Below, piece by piece: positions 1-10,027 of a DNA stretch of 16,950 nt. Position numbers and translations under genes: made by a program. The notes below the pieces were generated by a model. That model was not told the origin of the DNA, did not search any database, and was given only the letters and a program-made list of their open reading frames with translations. Position 1 is the stretch's first letter. Each line of letters opens with the position of its first letter. Source of the DNA: Temnopleurus reevesii (lineage: Eukaryota > Echinodermata > Echinoidea > Temnopleuroida > Temnopleuridae); NCBI GenBank assembly GCA_036244855.1, contig BQKZ01009322.1:17669-34618 (forward strand). Reading direction: 5' to 3'.

Positions 1-150
1 CAGCACAGCAGCAAGTCATGGCTGCAAGTCACTCCTGAATAAAGTACTTCTGAGTTATAGTTTAACCTCAATCAAATCTAGTGGACTCCTTTATTTGAAC
101 CCATGTATTCTACAGCTACCAAACAACACCACAAACCACTAAATTTGACA
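1..150 (+). repeat. 5' LTR, distal 150 bases
   Basis: Identical base for base to 6294-6443 of the 3' LTR and ending in the canonical CA (TTTGACA). It carries AATAAA at 38-43, the likely LTR polyadenylation signal, so this part spans late R and U5. The proximal 219 bases lie outside this end of the window. Confidence 0.95.
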
Positions 151-168
151 TGGTGGTAGCTATTTCAG
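151..168 (+). other. Candidate primer-binding site
   Basis: The sequence directly after the LTR begins TGGTGGTAGC. A primer-binding site starts with TGG because it pairs with the CCA end of a tRNA. Two TGG registers are possible, at 151 and at 154; the latter (TGGTAGC) resembles the start of an initiator-Met complement but diverges after seven bases. The tRNA used is unresolved. Confidence 0.6.
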
Positions 169-420
169 CTGCAGTTTTGTACTTTGAATCCCACAGTGCT
201 TTTTCCACATGAGCACATACAGTGCACAGGGAGTGACAGTCTACAGATTGCACATGTGGATTTCAGCAGCCATCTTGGATTTTTTTTTGTCACTGTGTGG
301 AACCTGCCTTTGATATGAAAGAACACTTCAACACTTGCCAACCTACATTGTGAGTAACAAACATTAATTGAACTTCTTCAAACTGTGATTATTGAGTGAT
401 TGTCAGACATTTTGAACACT
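169..420 (+). other. Retrotransposon 5' leader, non-coding
   Basis: About 250 bases between the primer site and the Gag-Pol start. There is a T-run at 281-288 and no long ORF. The region presumably carries packaging signals, but no specific one could be identified. Confidence 0.6.
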
Positions 421-3400
421 ATGGCTGATTCAATTCCTAAAATGGACTGGGGTTCTCCCATCATTGCTGAAACCTTTCGCATGTTTAGGCAGCGATTACA
501 ACTGTACTTTCTCGCTAAACATACACCCGCAACTTATCAAGTTCCAATTGTGCTTTTGGCTGTTGGGGAAGAAGGCCTACGGAGATATAATTGCTGGACC
601 TTAACTGAATCGGAGCAGAAAGATCCAAAAGCAATTCTCGATAGATTTGAGGAGCAGCTAGAACCTCAAGACAAATTCAGAGTCTGCAGATTAAAGCTTT
701 CCAGAACAATGCAACGGCCAGATGAGAATATGGATGACTTTGTTAACAGATGCAGACAAATAGCACGGAAATGCCAGTTTGATACCAAAGAACTTGATGA
801 GCGTATTCTAGAGCAGACAATCGCAAGCACACCTGTAAGAGATTTTCAGAAGGAACTGCTGATCTCGCATAAAGGTTCCACACTGAACGAAGCATTACAG
901 TTAGGAAGAACATATGAAGCATCAAAATCGCACAGACAATTAGCGTTGGAGTCGCTGTACCACAGCAATCATCACATTGACACGAGCGTTAAACAACCCG
1001 GTAAACAGAGAAGTGTGTGCAAGAACTGCGGTACATCGCACAAATTTGGGAAGGAACATTGTCCGGCATCCAACGTAACCTGTTTTTCCTGCAATAAGCA
1101 AGGACACTACGCAAAAGTTTGCCTCAGTACGAAATTGAGGAAATCGCAGAAGCATCCTCAAAAGAAGCAGACACAGGACAATCGACATCACAGGCGCGTA
1201 CGGTCAGTCGTACACAACATCCAAGAACAGGGATTCGACTTTGGCAGTGAACACAGTCCCCCGGTTGAACAATTCCAGTTTGACATGTTTGTCATGATCG
1301 ATTCGGTGAAAAAGAACGAAGCATTCGTCCACCTTGACATTAAGCTAAACAACAGACCAGGTGTTCATGATCTGAAAGTGAAAGTCGACTCGGGGGCAGG
1401 AGCAAACACTCTACCACTGAGAACATTCAGGAAGATGTTTCCAGAAAAGTTAAACGATCAAGGTCTTCCTCAGAATCTACCAAACTCGAGCACGGTCCTT
1501 TCCGCCTACAATGAGACATTGATTCACCATCATGGATCAGTCCAGCTTCCTTGCCGATTCCAGGATTCCTCTTGGAATAATGCAGTTTTCTACGTTGCGG
1601 AATCGAACGGTCCAGTGATACTTGGCCTTAGGACATCACTTGAGCTTGGACTACTCTCCCTACACTTCCCCATAGAAGTTCAAATGCCTCCAAGCACGGA
1701 CTTTAACATCGACACCTTGAAGCAGCGATTTCCAGAACAGTTCAATCGCATAGGGGAATGTCGCAACACACACCATCTTACAGTGGACCCGAACGTTCCT
1801 AGCCATGTCGATGCTCCAAGGAAGTTACCTATAGCTTTGAAGGACAAAGTAAAAGCTGAACTAGACAAAATGGTGAACGAGGGAGTCATCAAGCCAATCA
1901 CCAAACCTACTGAATGGGTGAATTCGATCACCTATGTCACAAAGAAGGATGGAATCATTCGGGTATGTCTGGATCCCCGAAGGCTGAACAAAGCGCTGAT
2001 CAGACCACACTACAGACAACAGACCATGGAGGAAGTGAACCACAGATTTCACAACATGCAATACTTCTCCAAGTTAGACGCAAAATGTGGCTATTGGTCA
2101 GTTAAGCTTGACGAGGAAAGCCAAGAACTCACAACATTCCAGACGCCGTTTGGACGTTACGCTTTCTGTCGCTTGCCTTTTGGTCTTAGCGTGAGCCAAG
2201 ACATCTTCCAGCTAGAAATGGACAGAGTAATCGAAGGTTGCGAGGGAGCAGTCTGTATAGCAGATGACATCGTAATTTTTGGACGCACCAAAGAGGAGCA
2301 TGACCACAACCTGATCAACTTCATGTCAGTAGCAGCACAACGTGGTCTTACCCTGAACTCGAACAAGTGTCATATCAGACAGACAAGCATCAACTTCTTC
2401 GGAAATGTCTACTCGAGGGATGGTATCCAGCCAGACCCCCAGAAGGTAGCCGACCTCGCAGCAATGCCAATGCCAAGTAACAAAGCAGAGTTACAACACT
2501 TCCTAGGTTTCATAACGTACCTTGCAAAGTTCATCCCAGACTTCAGCACAAAATCGTCAGTGTTGAGAGATCTTCTAAAGAAAGAAGCGGACTTTGTGTG
2601 GGAACCACACCACGCTGCAGCAGTGGATAATCTCAAGAAGGAGATATCTGAGAAATCCCTTCTGCAATTCTACGACAAAGCAGCACCAGTCTACATGTAC
2701 TGCGATGCCAGTATGCATGGCCTTGGAGTTGGACTGTTACAGCGTAATGAGAATGGAACACTTCGACCTGTAGCATACGCGAGTAAAGCCTTGTCACCAA
2801 CCGAGCAACGCTATTCCTGCATCGAACGGGAGCTTCTATCAATTGTGTTTGGAGTTGAGCGCTTCCACACGTACCTCTATGGAAGGCACTTCCACGTGAT
2901 CACAGACCATGAACCTCTTCTTATGGTGATCGACAAACCTCTGACAGCGGCACCACCGAGACTACAAAGGATGTTGATCCGACTGCAAGGATACAACTTC
3001 CAGATCACGCATCAACCAGGGGTCGAGAACACGCTCGCAGATGGACTCTCACGACTACCAAGCGCTCATAAAATTGAAACAGTTGACCTTGGTGTGAGAG
3101 TAGATCTGGTCCAGTTCTCTGCAAGGAAAGTAGACGAACTGAAACAATCAACACGCCAGGATGACGTCTTAACGGAATTGATGGAGCTCATCATAGCTGG
3201 ATGGCCCGACACGGTGAACGAGGTACACCCAGATTTGCGACAATTCTGGAGTTACCGAGACGAACTAACAATCAATGATGGTATCATTCTCAAAGGAAAC
3301 CGAGTTGTGATACCGAAGAGGATGCAAGCAGATATCCTTGATCAGCTTCACACCAGTCATCTTGGTCAACAAAAGACTAAGCTACTAGCCAGAGGATGCG

Positions 3401-4554
3401 TCTTCTGGAACAACATGAACAGAGACATTGACCGAGTGGTTCAATCATGTGTGAGATGCCAAGAGAATCAGCCCGCACAGAAACCAGAACCGCTCCATCC
3501 GCATGATATTCCAACATCGCCTTGGAACACAGTGGCGTCCGACTTGTTTGAATTTAAGGGCAAACAGTGGTTGATCGTAGTAGACTACTACAGCAAGTAT
3601 CCAATAGTTCGCCAACTACCAGACCCCGCAACGAGCAATGCTGTAATAACTGTCCTGAAGCAGGTATTTGCAGAGCATGGCATACCTACCAAGCTTGTGG
3701 GTGACAACGGTCCCCATCAGTATGCTAGTCACCAGTTTAAGTCATTCGCAGAGACTTGGGGTTTTGAACATGCCACATCATCCCCAAGGAGACCTCAAGG
3801 CAACGGATTTGTTGAAAGACAAATCAGGACTGTTAAGAGTATCATGAAAAAGACGCCAGACACCCAACTCGCACTACTACTATGGCGTACAACACCCATA
3901 TCGGAGAAGTTGCCGAGCCCAGCTGAAGTTCTAATGAATCGCCAATTGAGAACTATTCTCCCGAGCCACATTGGGAGGTTACGACGAGATGCCGACGACA
4001 TCTACCAGCAACTGAGGGAAAGGCAGAATAGTCAAAAGTTCTATTTTGATCGGCACGCAAGTAGGACCGATCTGCCAAAACTACACCCTGGACAAGATGT
4101 TCGACATCGCAACCCAACCACAAGGCAATGGACTCCTGCTAAAGTCCAGTGCACAGCTCGCGATTCCACATCGTATAACCTCCAGAGCCCAGATGGATGG
4201 ATTTTTCGCCGCAACAGACAGCACATCAGACCTGACTTCAGTGAACGAAGCACGACGAGCCTAGTCAGACCTGAAGAAGCTGTCGACACCCCTGCGGTAA
4301 TCGTCAACAATCGCGATGACTACGCTGATGACACCGCTTCATCTCGCGTCCCTTCCACTCGGACACCTGACCACGATGTCCCCGCTCAATGCGTACGTAC
4401 CCCACCCCGCGTTCCTGGACAAACTTGCGATCCAGTCGCATCAACCCCCAGGCACCTTGGTACTCCACCGCAAATGCGAACGCCAACTATCGTGAGTCAA
4501 CGCCCATCGCGCAAGATTCAACGTCCGAGAAAATATGACGATTTTGAGATGTAA
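421..4554 (+). CDS. Gag-Pol polyprotein of a Ty3/Gypsy (Mag-like) retrotransposon
   Basis: The frame encodes 1377 aa from ATG 421. That ATG has A at -3 and G at +4, and I preferred it to the in-frame TTG at 400. Residues 1 to about 190 are a Gag capsid-like domain. Two zinc knuckles follow at about 200-234; the second (CFSCNKQGHYAKVC, 221-234) is a perfect CX2CX4HX4C. The aspartic protease has D-S-G-A with Asp323. Reverse transcriptase spans about 480-670, with catalytic Asp553 (LDAKCGYWS) and D615-D616. The box before these reads I-A-D-D where Y-x-D-D is usual. RNase H shows Asp762, Glu802/Glu804 and Asp829. Integrase has H977, H980, C1010 and C1013 as zinc ligands and Asp1041, Asp1095 and Glu1132 as the catalytic triad, then a GPY/F-like module and a Pro/Arg-rich tail. 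No stop or frameshift interrupts it. The products copy the element RNA to DNA in virus-like particles and insert it into chromosomes. Confidence 0.96.
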   Translation: MADSIPKMDWGSPIIAETFRMFRQRLQLYFLAKHTPATYQVPIVLLAVGEEGLRRYNCWTLTESEQKDPKAILDRFEEQLEPQDKFRVCRLKLSRTMQRPDENMDDFVNRCRQIARKCQFDTKELDERILEQTIASTPVRDFQKELLISHKGSTLNEALQLGRTYEASKSHRQLALESLYHSNHHIDTSVKQPGKQRSVCKNCGTSHKFGKEHCPASNVTCFSCNKQGHYAKVCLSTKLRKSQKHPQKKQTQDNRHHRRVRSVVHNIQEQGFDFGSEHSPPVEQFQFDMFVMIDSVKKNEAFVHLDIKLNNRPGVHDLKVKVDSGAGANTLPLRTFRKMFPEKLNDQGLPQNLPNSSTVLSAYNETLIHHHGSVQLPCRFQDSSWNNAVFYVAESNGPVILGLRTSLELGLLSLHFPIEVQMPPSTDFNIDTLKQRFPEQFNRIGECRNTHHLTVDPNVPSHVDAPRKLPIALKDKVKAELDKMVNEGVIKPITKPTEWVNSITYVTKKDGIIRVCLDPRRLNKALIRPHYRQQTMEEVNHRFHNMQYFSKLDAKCGYWSVKLDEESQELTTFQTPFGRYAFCRLPFGLSVSQDIFQLEMDRVIEGCEGAVCIADDIVIFGRTKEEHDHNLINFMSVAAQRGLTLNSNKCHIRQTSINFFGNVYSRDGIQPDPQKVADLAAMPMPSNKAELQHFLGFITYLAKFIPDFSTKSSVLRDLLKKEADFVWEPHHAAAVDNLKKEISEKSLLQFYDKAAPVYMYCDASMHGLGVGLLQRNENGTLRPVAYASKALSPTEQRYSCIERELLSIVFGVERFHTYLYGRHFHVITDHEPLLMVIDKPLTAAPPRLQRMLIRLQGYNFQITHQPGVENTLADGLSRLPSAHKIETVDLGVRVDLVQFSARKVDELKQSTRQDDVLTELMELIIAGWPDTVNEVHPDLRQFWSYRDELTINDGIILKGNRVVIPKRMQADILDQLHTSHLGQQKTKLLARGCVFWNNMNRDIDRVVQSCVRCQENQPAQKPEPLHPHDIPTSPWNTVASDLFEFKGKQWLIVVDYYSKYPIVRQLPDPATSNAVITVLKQVFAEHGIPTKLVGDNGPHQYASHQFKSFAETWGFEHATSSPRRPQGNGFVERQIRTVKSIMKKTPDTQLALLLWRTTPISEKLPSPAEVLMNRQLRTILPSHIGRLRRDADDIYQQLRERQNSQKFYFDRHASRTDLPKLHPGQDVRHRNPTTRQWTPAKVQCTARDSTSYNLQSPDGWIFRRNRQHIRPDFSERSTTSLVRPEEAVDTPAVIVNNRDDYADDTASSRVPSTRTPDHDVPAQCVRTPPRVPGQTCDPVASTPRHLGTPPQMRTPTIVSQRPSRKIQRPRKYDDFEM

Positions 4555-4580
4555 AAGTCAAACTATCGAGGAATGACAGG

Positions 4581-4682
4581 ACTGAACTCTAAATGAGAAA
4601 ATAGAATTTAGTAATCTTTGATAGGTTTAATACTGAACTCTAAATGAGAAAATAGAATTCACTAGTCTTTGATAGGTTTAAT
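4581..4682 (+). repeat. Tandem duplication, 2 x 51 bp
   Basis: Units 4581-4631 and 4632-4682 both begin ACTGAACTCTAAATGAG and end TTTGATAGGTTTAAT. They differ at three positions near the middle. The repeat lies just after the Gag-Pol stop. Confidence 0.93.
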
Positions 4683-5040
4683 ACTCAAAACCGCTGAACA
4701 GAGATATTATAAATACAATTTCTTAATTTTCTATAAATCATCAGGAAAATGAACAACTGATAGTTTTCGTAAGTTAATGACGCTTTCTTTAATTTGATGT
4801 ATTAAACTCAGACTATAAAAATCAAGAAGCTATATTCGGTATGTGGAACTGTGGACAATTTTCGACATTATGCGTGAATGAAAGAACGCTTATCGAGTGA
4901 TAAAACCCTTCCAAGTCAAGTTAAATCATCGATTTGAACCTCTATCAGATCATCCACCAGCTGAACAATTATTTTGCGAGTACTTCAACACTATTTTGCA
5001 AATATTTCAGAATCATTTCGCGAGTACGTCGGAATTAGGA

Positions 5041-5225
5041 TCATCATTGTAGGGACCCAAGTGCTGAAGACTTGGTTTCGAAGGTGATGTTCTGGAAACT
5101 CTCCCTTCTAGCTAGTATTAATTTTTTTCAACCGCGAAATGATCAGAGATTATCATCATTGTAGGAACCCAAGTGCTGAAGACTTGGTTTCGAAGGTGAG
5201 GTTCTTGAACCTCTCCCTTCTAGTT
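5041..5225 (+). repeat. Dispersed direct repeat of about 73 bp, 112-bp offset
   Basis: Copies lie at 5041-5113 and 5153-5225. Both contain CCAAGTGCTGAAGACTTGG followed by TTTCGAAGGTGA, and both end in CTCTCCCTTCTAG. The shared core can fold as CCAAGT/ACTTGG with a 7-base loop, so each copy carries the same potential hairpin. Confidence 0.88.
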
Positions 5226-5896
5226 GTTTTGGTTATGTTGAATGGATCAAATGCATGTATTTCTTGTATATGTACATTTATTGCATTTTCACTCGAAAGA
5301 TTTAAGTTCTCCAAGTTATGGTTGAAAAGGTCAAGTTTGTACCTTACAATGTTTTTGTGACAAAGTTGTTGCGTTTCATGTGAACGATAAGTTTCCATCA
5401 GAAAAAAAAAGAAAAAATAAAGGAACTTACAAGAAAGTTTTAGTGAGAAATTTTGTTTTGAGACAAATTGATACATTGTTTAAAAAGTTAATGTGCATGT
5501 AGAGAGTATTGCTCATGAAAAACAGGCTGTGTCAGAAAAGTATTATGTTTTCAACAAACAAAGCATTAAGTTGATCAAATGCCTTTGGAATTATTGCATA
5601 TTTTTAAGAGGACAAAAGATTCACATTTCCTCACAGATTTGACTAAAGAGGCAAATAAGTGTCAGTAAGGGAAAGGAAATGATCACTATTTGAAAAACAA
5701 AAAGGGAATTAAGGTCTATTTTCTGAAAATTTAATGATTATTTTGCGTGTTTCCAAAGTCAGAGTTGTAAAATTGTTTTCCAAACTAATTGAAGCTAAAT
5801 GTGCATACGGTAAACAAAAGGCTGATAGATTATTCAGAAAAGTTGAAACAAAACCAACTATTGAAATTATACAAAATCTTGTTGACTAATTGTTGC

Positions 5897-5942
5897 AAGA
5901 CTAAACAAAATTATTTAATTTGTTAACTAAAAGTTTAGTCTT
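5897..5942 (+). repeat. 10-bp perfect inverted repeat
   Basis: AAGACTAAAC (5897-5906) is the exact reverse complement of GTTTAGTCTT (5933-5942), with a 26-base AT-rich loop. It is a possible RNA hairpin in the 3' internal region; no function is evident. Confidence 0.6.
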
Positions 5943-6061
5943 ATTTAGCATTTCGCTTTCTAGAGTAAACAAGTTGAAGGATGTGTTTGTTATAATAGTT
6001 CTTGATAAAACTTTATTACAATGTACTGCTTTAGCAAAACATTCCAAATACTGTTTTCTTT

Positions 6062-6074
6062 GAGGAAAGGGAGA
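6062..6074 (+). other. Polypurine tract (plus-strand primer)
   Basis: GAGGAAAGGGAGA, 13 uninterrupted purines, abuts the TG that opens the 3' LTR at 6075. Position and composition are those expected of the RNase H-resistant primer for plus-strand DNA synthesis. Confidence 0.9.
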
Positions 6075-6443
6075 TGTAATGATATTGAGTTGAGCCAAGC
6101 AATCACATTGTGGGAACACGTATTGTACACCTCAGCCAGTACTCCTAAGTGTATCAAGTTAGCTCAATGTGTAAACACATGTACTGGTATTGGAACCTAT
6201 TGTTCTACACACACAGTGCTTGTGCACTGTACACACTCAATGCACTGTACTGTACCTAAGCCTGATATAGCAGTATTCACTTGTACAACAACACAGCACA
6301 GCAGCAAGTCATGGCTGCAAGTCACTCCTGAATAAAGTACTTCTGAGTTATAGTTTAACCTCAATCAAATCTAGTGGACTCCTTTATTTGAACCCATGTA
6401 TTCTACAGCTACCAAACAACACCACAAACCACTAAATTTGACA
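6075..6443 (+). repeat. 3' LTR, complete, 369 bp
   Basis: It begins TGTAATGATATTGAG and ends AAATTTGACA, giving TG...CA termini with a short TGT/ACA inverted end. Bases 6294-6443 are identical to 1-150. Bases 6075-6293 differ at six positions from 13928-14146. ACAGTGC (6213-6219) and GCACTGT (6224-6230) form a 7-bp stem with a 4-base loop, and the stem's TGCACTGTAC recurs nearby. No convincing TATA box was found. Confidence 0.97.
6331..6336 (+). promoter_or_regulatory. LTR polyadenylation signal AATAAA
   Basis: AATAAA lies 256 bases into the 3' LTR, and the equivalent in the 5' LTR copy is at 38-43. It is the only canonical polyadenylation hexamer in the LTR and probably directs 3' end formation of the element's RNA. 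Confidence 0.7.
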
Positions 6444-6445
6444 GA

Positions 6446-6446
6446 N
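6446..6446. other. Single N, contig junction
   Basis: An N separates LTR plus GA from a pure CTT run. An unrelated repeat starts at once after the N, so this looks like a gap placeholder, not a miscalled base. What lies between is unknown. Confidence 0.8.
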
Positions 6447-8689
6447 CTTCTTCTTCTTCTTCTTCTTCTTCAATCCTCTTCTACTTTCTCTTCTTCTTCG
6501 CATTCGTTGTCTTCCTTTTCTTCTCATTCCTATTTTGAGTTGACGTGCATAACAAAGGCAAATACAATCACTACTTCTACTTTATGACAATACGTCTTGT
6601 TATCCCTCGCTTCATTATTTTCTGTCTTCTTTGTTTAAATCGTATTCTTTTCTGCTTCTTTTACTTACAACTCCTCCTTTGAGTCGGCTTGCATTACACA
6701 TGTGAATGTAATTACCTTTTTGGCGTCTTCTTCTTTGTATTCTTCTTTTTCTTCTCCACTTAAGTGTGCTGATATGATAAACAACTACTCATACATTGTC
6801 TATTACAATCTTTATTTAAAAAGCTGCCGAATGCTACACCAATAGGCTTCTTCTTCTTCTTCTTCTTCTTCGTCTTCTTCTCCTTCTCCTCATTCTTTTT
6901 ATTTATTTTTTGTTTACTAGTCATTTTCTCTCAACCCTAGACTACTCATGCTATATCAAAATCTCAATTCAAACTTTCAACTACTACTACTACTTCTACT
7001 ACTACTACTACTACTACTAATATACAGTAGGTGATACAACTATTTTTGTTTTTCTTCATTCTTTATTCCGTCTTCCTCCTCTTATTCATCTTCTTCTTTT
7101 CCTTCTTCTTTTTCTTTTTCTTCTTCTTCTTCCTCACCTCCTTCTTCTCCATTTTACCATAGTCATCTTCTTTCAACCCTGATTATTAAACTACTACTAC
7201 AGCATACGTAATATATCAAAAGAAATTCTTTCTCTCTTCTTTTCACTTAATAGTCATCTTCTTTCAATCCTACCTATATCAATAACTACTGCTACAGCAT
7301 ACATTGTATACTAAAAACTTAATCAAAACTGTTCTTCTTCTTCCATTTTCTTCTTCCTCTTCGTCTTCCTTTTCTTATAATTCTTCTTCTCATTCCAGTC
7401 ATCTTGCATTTCAAATACGAAGACAATTATCATTATTATTACAACTACCATTACGTCTTCTTCTCCTTCATCTTTTTCTTCTTACTTCGAATCTGCAACT
7501 ATAACTACTAATACTACATCATCAAATTTATATCACAGCTTTAATTCAAAATTACCGTTTACTATTTAAACTAGCAATACTACTTTTCCTTCTTCTTCTT
7601 CTTCTTCTTCTTCTTCTTCTTCGTCTTCTTCTTCTTCTTCTCATTTATCTTTCGAGCTGACTTGCAGTGCAAATGCGAACAAAATTACAACTACTATTAA
7701 TATCAATATGTCTTCTTCTACTTCGCCTTATTCCTCATTTCTTCTTTCTTCATGTTCTTCGACTCTGTTTATATCATAAACCACTACTAGGCCTACTACT
7801 ACAGCTTACATGTTAACCTTCATTCAAAACTGCTTACTACTTCTACTACTAATACTACTAATTCTGCTGGGTTTTTTTTCTCGTTTATTCTCCTTTTTCT
7901 TCTTCTTTTTCTTCTTCATTTCATTCCCCATTCCAATCGATTTGTATTACAAACGCGAATACACTTATCATAATTGTCACTATCATTATGTTTTCTTCTC
8001 CTTTGTCTTCTTAATTCTTCTTTTTCTTCTTCTTTCAATCCTGTTGTAGAAAGAGACTAGAGCATACAATGTATATTACAATCATCATTAAAACTGCCAA
8101 CAATATACTACCACTACAACATCTAACGATACTACTTTTACTTCTTCTTCTTCTTCTTCTTCTACTACTACTTCCTCTTTTTCTTCTTTGTCTTCTGTTT
8201 CTTCTTCTTCCCCTAGGTATTAACCTCTCCTCGGTTTGCAATACATATATGAATATAATTACCTTTTTTTCACTACTTCCACTACGTCTTCTTCTCTTTT
8301 CTCTCTTCTTTTGTTCTTCTTCTCCTATTTCTTCTTCTTCTCCTCTTATTTTCACTTTGGTCATCTTCTTTCAATCCTACTTATATCACTATCCACTGCT
8401 ACAGCATATACTGAAATTGAAATTAAAACCTTCCTACTACTTCTATTTTCTTCTTCGTCTTCCTTTTCTTCCTATTCTTCTTTTAATTTCAGTCGGCTTG
8501 CATTTCAAATGCGAATGCAGTTATTATTATTACTTTTACCATTATACTATAATTATGTTTTCTTCTCCTTCGTCTTGTTCTTCGTTTTCTTTCTTCTTCC
8601 TTTGACTATGCTTATATCATTAGGTAACACTACAGCACACATTTATAGTAACACTACTTTTTAATCTTCTTTTATCTTTTTCTTCGTTT

Positions 8690-8713
8690 TCTTCTTCTTC
8701 TTCTTCTTCTTCT

Positions 8714-8760
<47 letters not shown>

Positions 8761-8767
8761 TTCTTCT

Positions 8768-8802
<35 letters not shown>

Positions 8803-8835
8803 TTCCTCTTCTTCTTCTTCTTCTTTTTCTTCTTC
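8690..8835 (+). repeat. Longest near-pure TTC microsatellite run
   Basis: About 145 bases of TTC with only a few TCC and TTT interruptions. It is a homopurine-homopyrimidine tract with mirror symmetry (GAA on the other strand). It also creates an artefactual poly-Glu frame on the minus strand. Confidence 0.95.
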
Positions 8836-9954
8836 ATATAATTCCTCCAATTAGTTGAATTCCATTAGAAATGCGAATACAATAACTACTAGTATACGTC
8901 TTTTCCTTCTTCGTTTTATTCTGCCCCTTCTTCTTTCTTCGACTCTGCTTATATTGTAAATTACCACTACAAAATAAACCACTACTTCTACTACTACTAC
9001 TAGTAGTACTTCTTCTTTTTCATCTTCTTCACTTCACTTCTCTTTCAAGAAGGTTTGCATTACAAACTATGCGAGTACAATACAAATTATTTATTCTTCT
9101 TCCTTTTTTGTCTTATTCTTCTTTTTTCCTTCATTTTCCAAGCATTCTTATTAAATTAAAAAAAAATAGAGCATACAATATATTTTAAAACCATCATTCA
9201 AAACTGTCTACTTTTACTACAAATAACACTACGACTATAATGATACAATATTTTTCCTTCTTCTTCTCCTTCTTCTTCTTCACTCTTCTTCTTCTTCTTT
9301 CTTCTTCTTCTACTAATTCTTCTTCTATTTCTACTTAGTCTTTTTATCATTTAGTTATCTAATCGTCAGCCTGCTTAAATTCATTGAACTAAAGCCTACA
9401 TTAAACATGTTAAAATCTTAATTAAAAACTTCCTACTAGTACTAATGAAAGTAATACAACTATTTTTGTTTGTCTTCTTTCTTCTTCTTCTTCTTTTCGT
9501 CTTCTCTCAATCCTGCTTAAAGAAAAGGAGATCAGTACGCAATACCGTATGCATCACAACCATCATTCCCCAAAACCGCCGATGTACGTCTAGTACTACA
9601 GATTATGAAACTATTTTTTTCCTCTTTCTTCTTCTTCTTTTTCTTCTTCTTCTTCTTCTTCTTTTTCTTCTTCTTCTTCATCTATGTCTCGTTTGTCCTT
9701 TTATTCTTTAGTTATCTTTACCTAAGCCTGCTTAAATCAACCACTACTACAGCCTATATTAAAATCTTAATTAGAAACTTCCTACGAATGCTAATACAAA
9801 TAATACAATTATTTTGTTTTTCTTCTTTCTTCTTCTTTTTTTATCCTATCTTCCTCATTTCATTCATCTTTTAAATAGTCTCGTATTAGTACTACAACTT
9901 ATAATACTTTTTATCTTCTTCTTCTTGTGCTTCTCCTTCTTCTTCTTCTTATTC

Positions 9955-10027
9955 TGCTTCTTCTTCTTCTGCTTCTTCTTCTTCTGCTTCTTCTTCTTCT
10001 TCTTCTTCTTCTTCTTCTTCTTCTTTT
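9955..10027 (+). repeat. Nested 15-bp minisatellite inside the CTT array
   Basis: TGCTTCTTCTTCTTC recurs about three times at 15-base spacing before decaying into pure CTT. A single T-to-G change in one CTT unit has been amplified with its block, so expansion here works on units longer than three bases. Confidence 0.75.

Larger units (their letters stand above)
4555..6061 (+). other. Long non-coding 3' internal region of the retrotransposon
   Basis: About 1.5 kb of AT-rich DNA between the Gag-Pol stop and the polypurine tract. No ORF on either strand resembles an envelope or any other protein; the short frames, including one of 106 codons on the minus strand, have biased low-complexity composition. 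It contains a 51-bp tandem duplication, a 73-bp dispersed duplication and a 10-bp inverted repeat, listed separately. Related elements usually have a much shorter spacer here, so it may be acquired DNA or a decayed third gene. Confidence 0.7.
1..6443 (+). mobile_element. Ty3/Gypsy LTR retrotransposon, near full length (5' LTR cut by window edge)
   Basis: The element runs LTR, primer site, leader, single Gag-Pol frame, non-coding tail, polypurine tract, LTR. The visible 150 bases of the 5' LTR match the last 150 bases of the 3' LTR without a mismatch. With an open 1377-codon frame this indicates a recent, potentially competent copy. Gag, protease, reverse transcriptase, RNase H and integrase follow one another in the Ty3/Gypsy order. 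No envelope gene and no chromodomain are visible. Gag and Pol in one frame, and integrase wording typical of invertebrate 'K02A2.6-like' proteins, suggest the Mag lineage; that lineage call is from memory. The first 219 bases of the 5' LTR are missing from this end and seem to be the piece at 13928-14146. Only two bases follow the 3' LTR before an N, so the target duplication cannot be read here alone. Confidence 0.95.

Noticed and set aside
1914..2105. Short frames on both strands inside Gag-Pol
   Set aside because: They are shadows of the long coding frame, with no independent start context or domain.
5139..5476. Overlapping opposite-strand frames across the 73-bp repeat
   Set aside because: They are short, AT-biased, and mutually exclusive; no motif supports either.
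4555..6061. Possible envelope gene after Gag-Pol
   Set aside because: No frame has a signal peptide, a transmembrane segment in context, or adequate length; the longest is about 106 codons, on the minus strand, in low-complexity DNA.
8620..8850. Minus-strand frame coding a long poly-glutamate protein
   Set aside because: It is simply the antisense reading of the TTC microsatellite, with no conserved flanking sequence.
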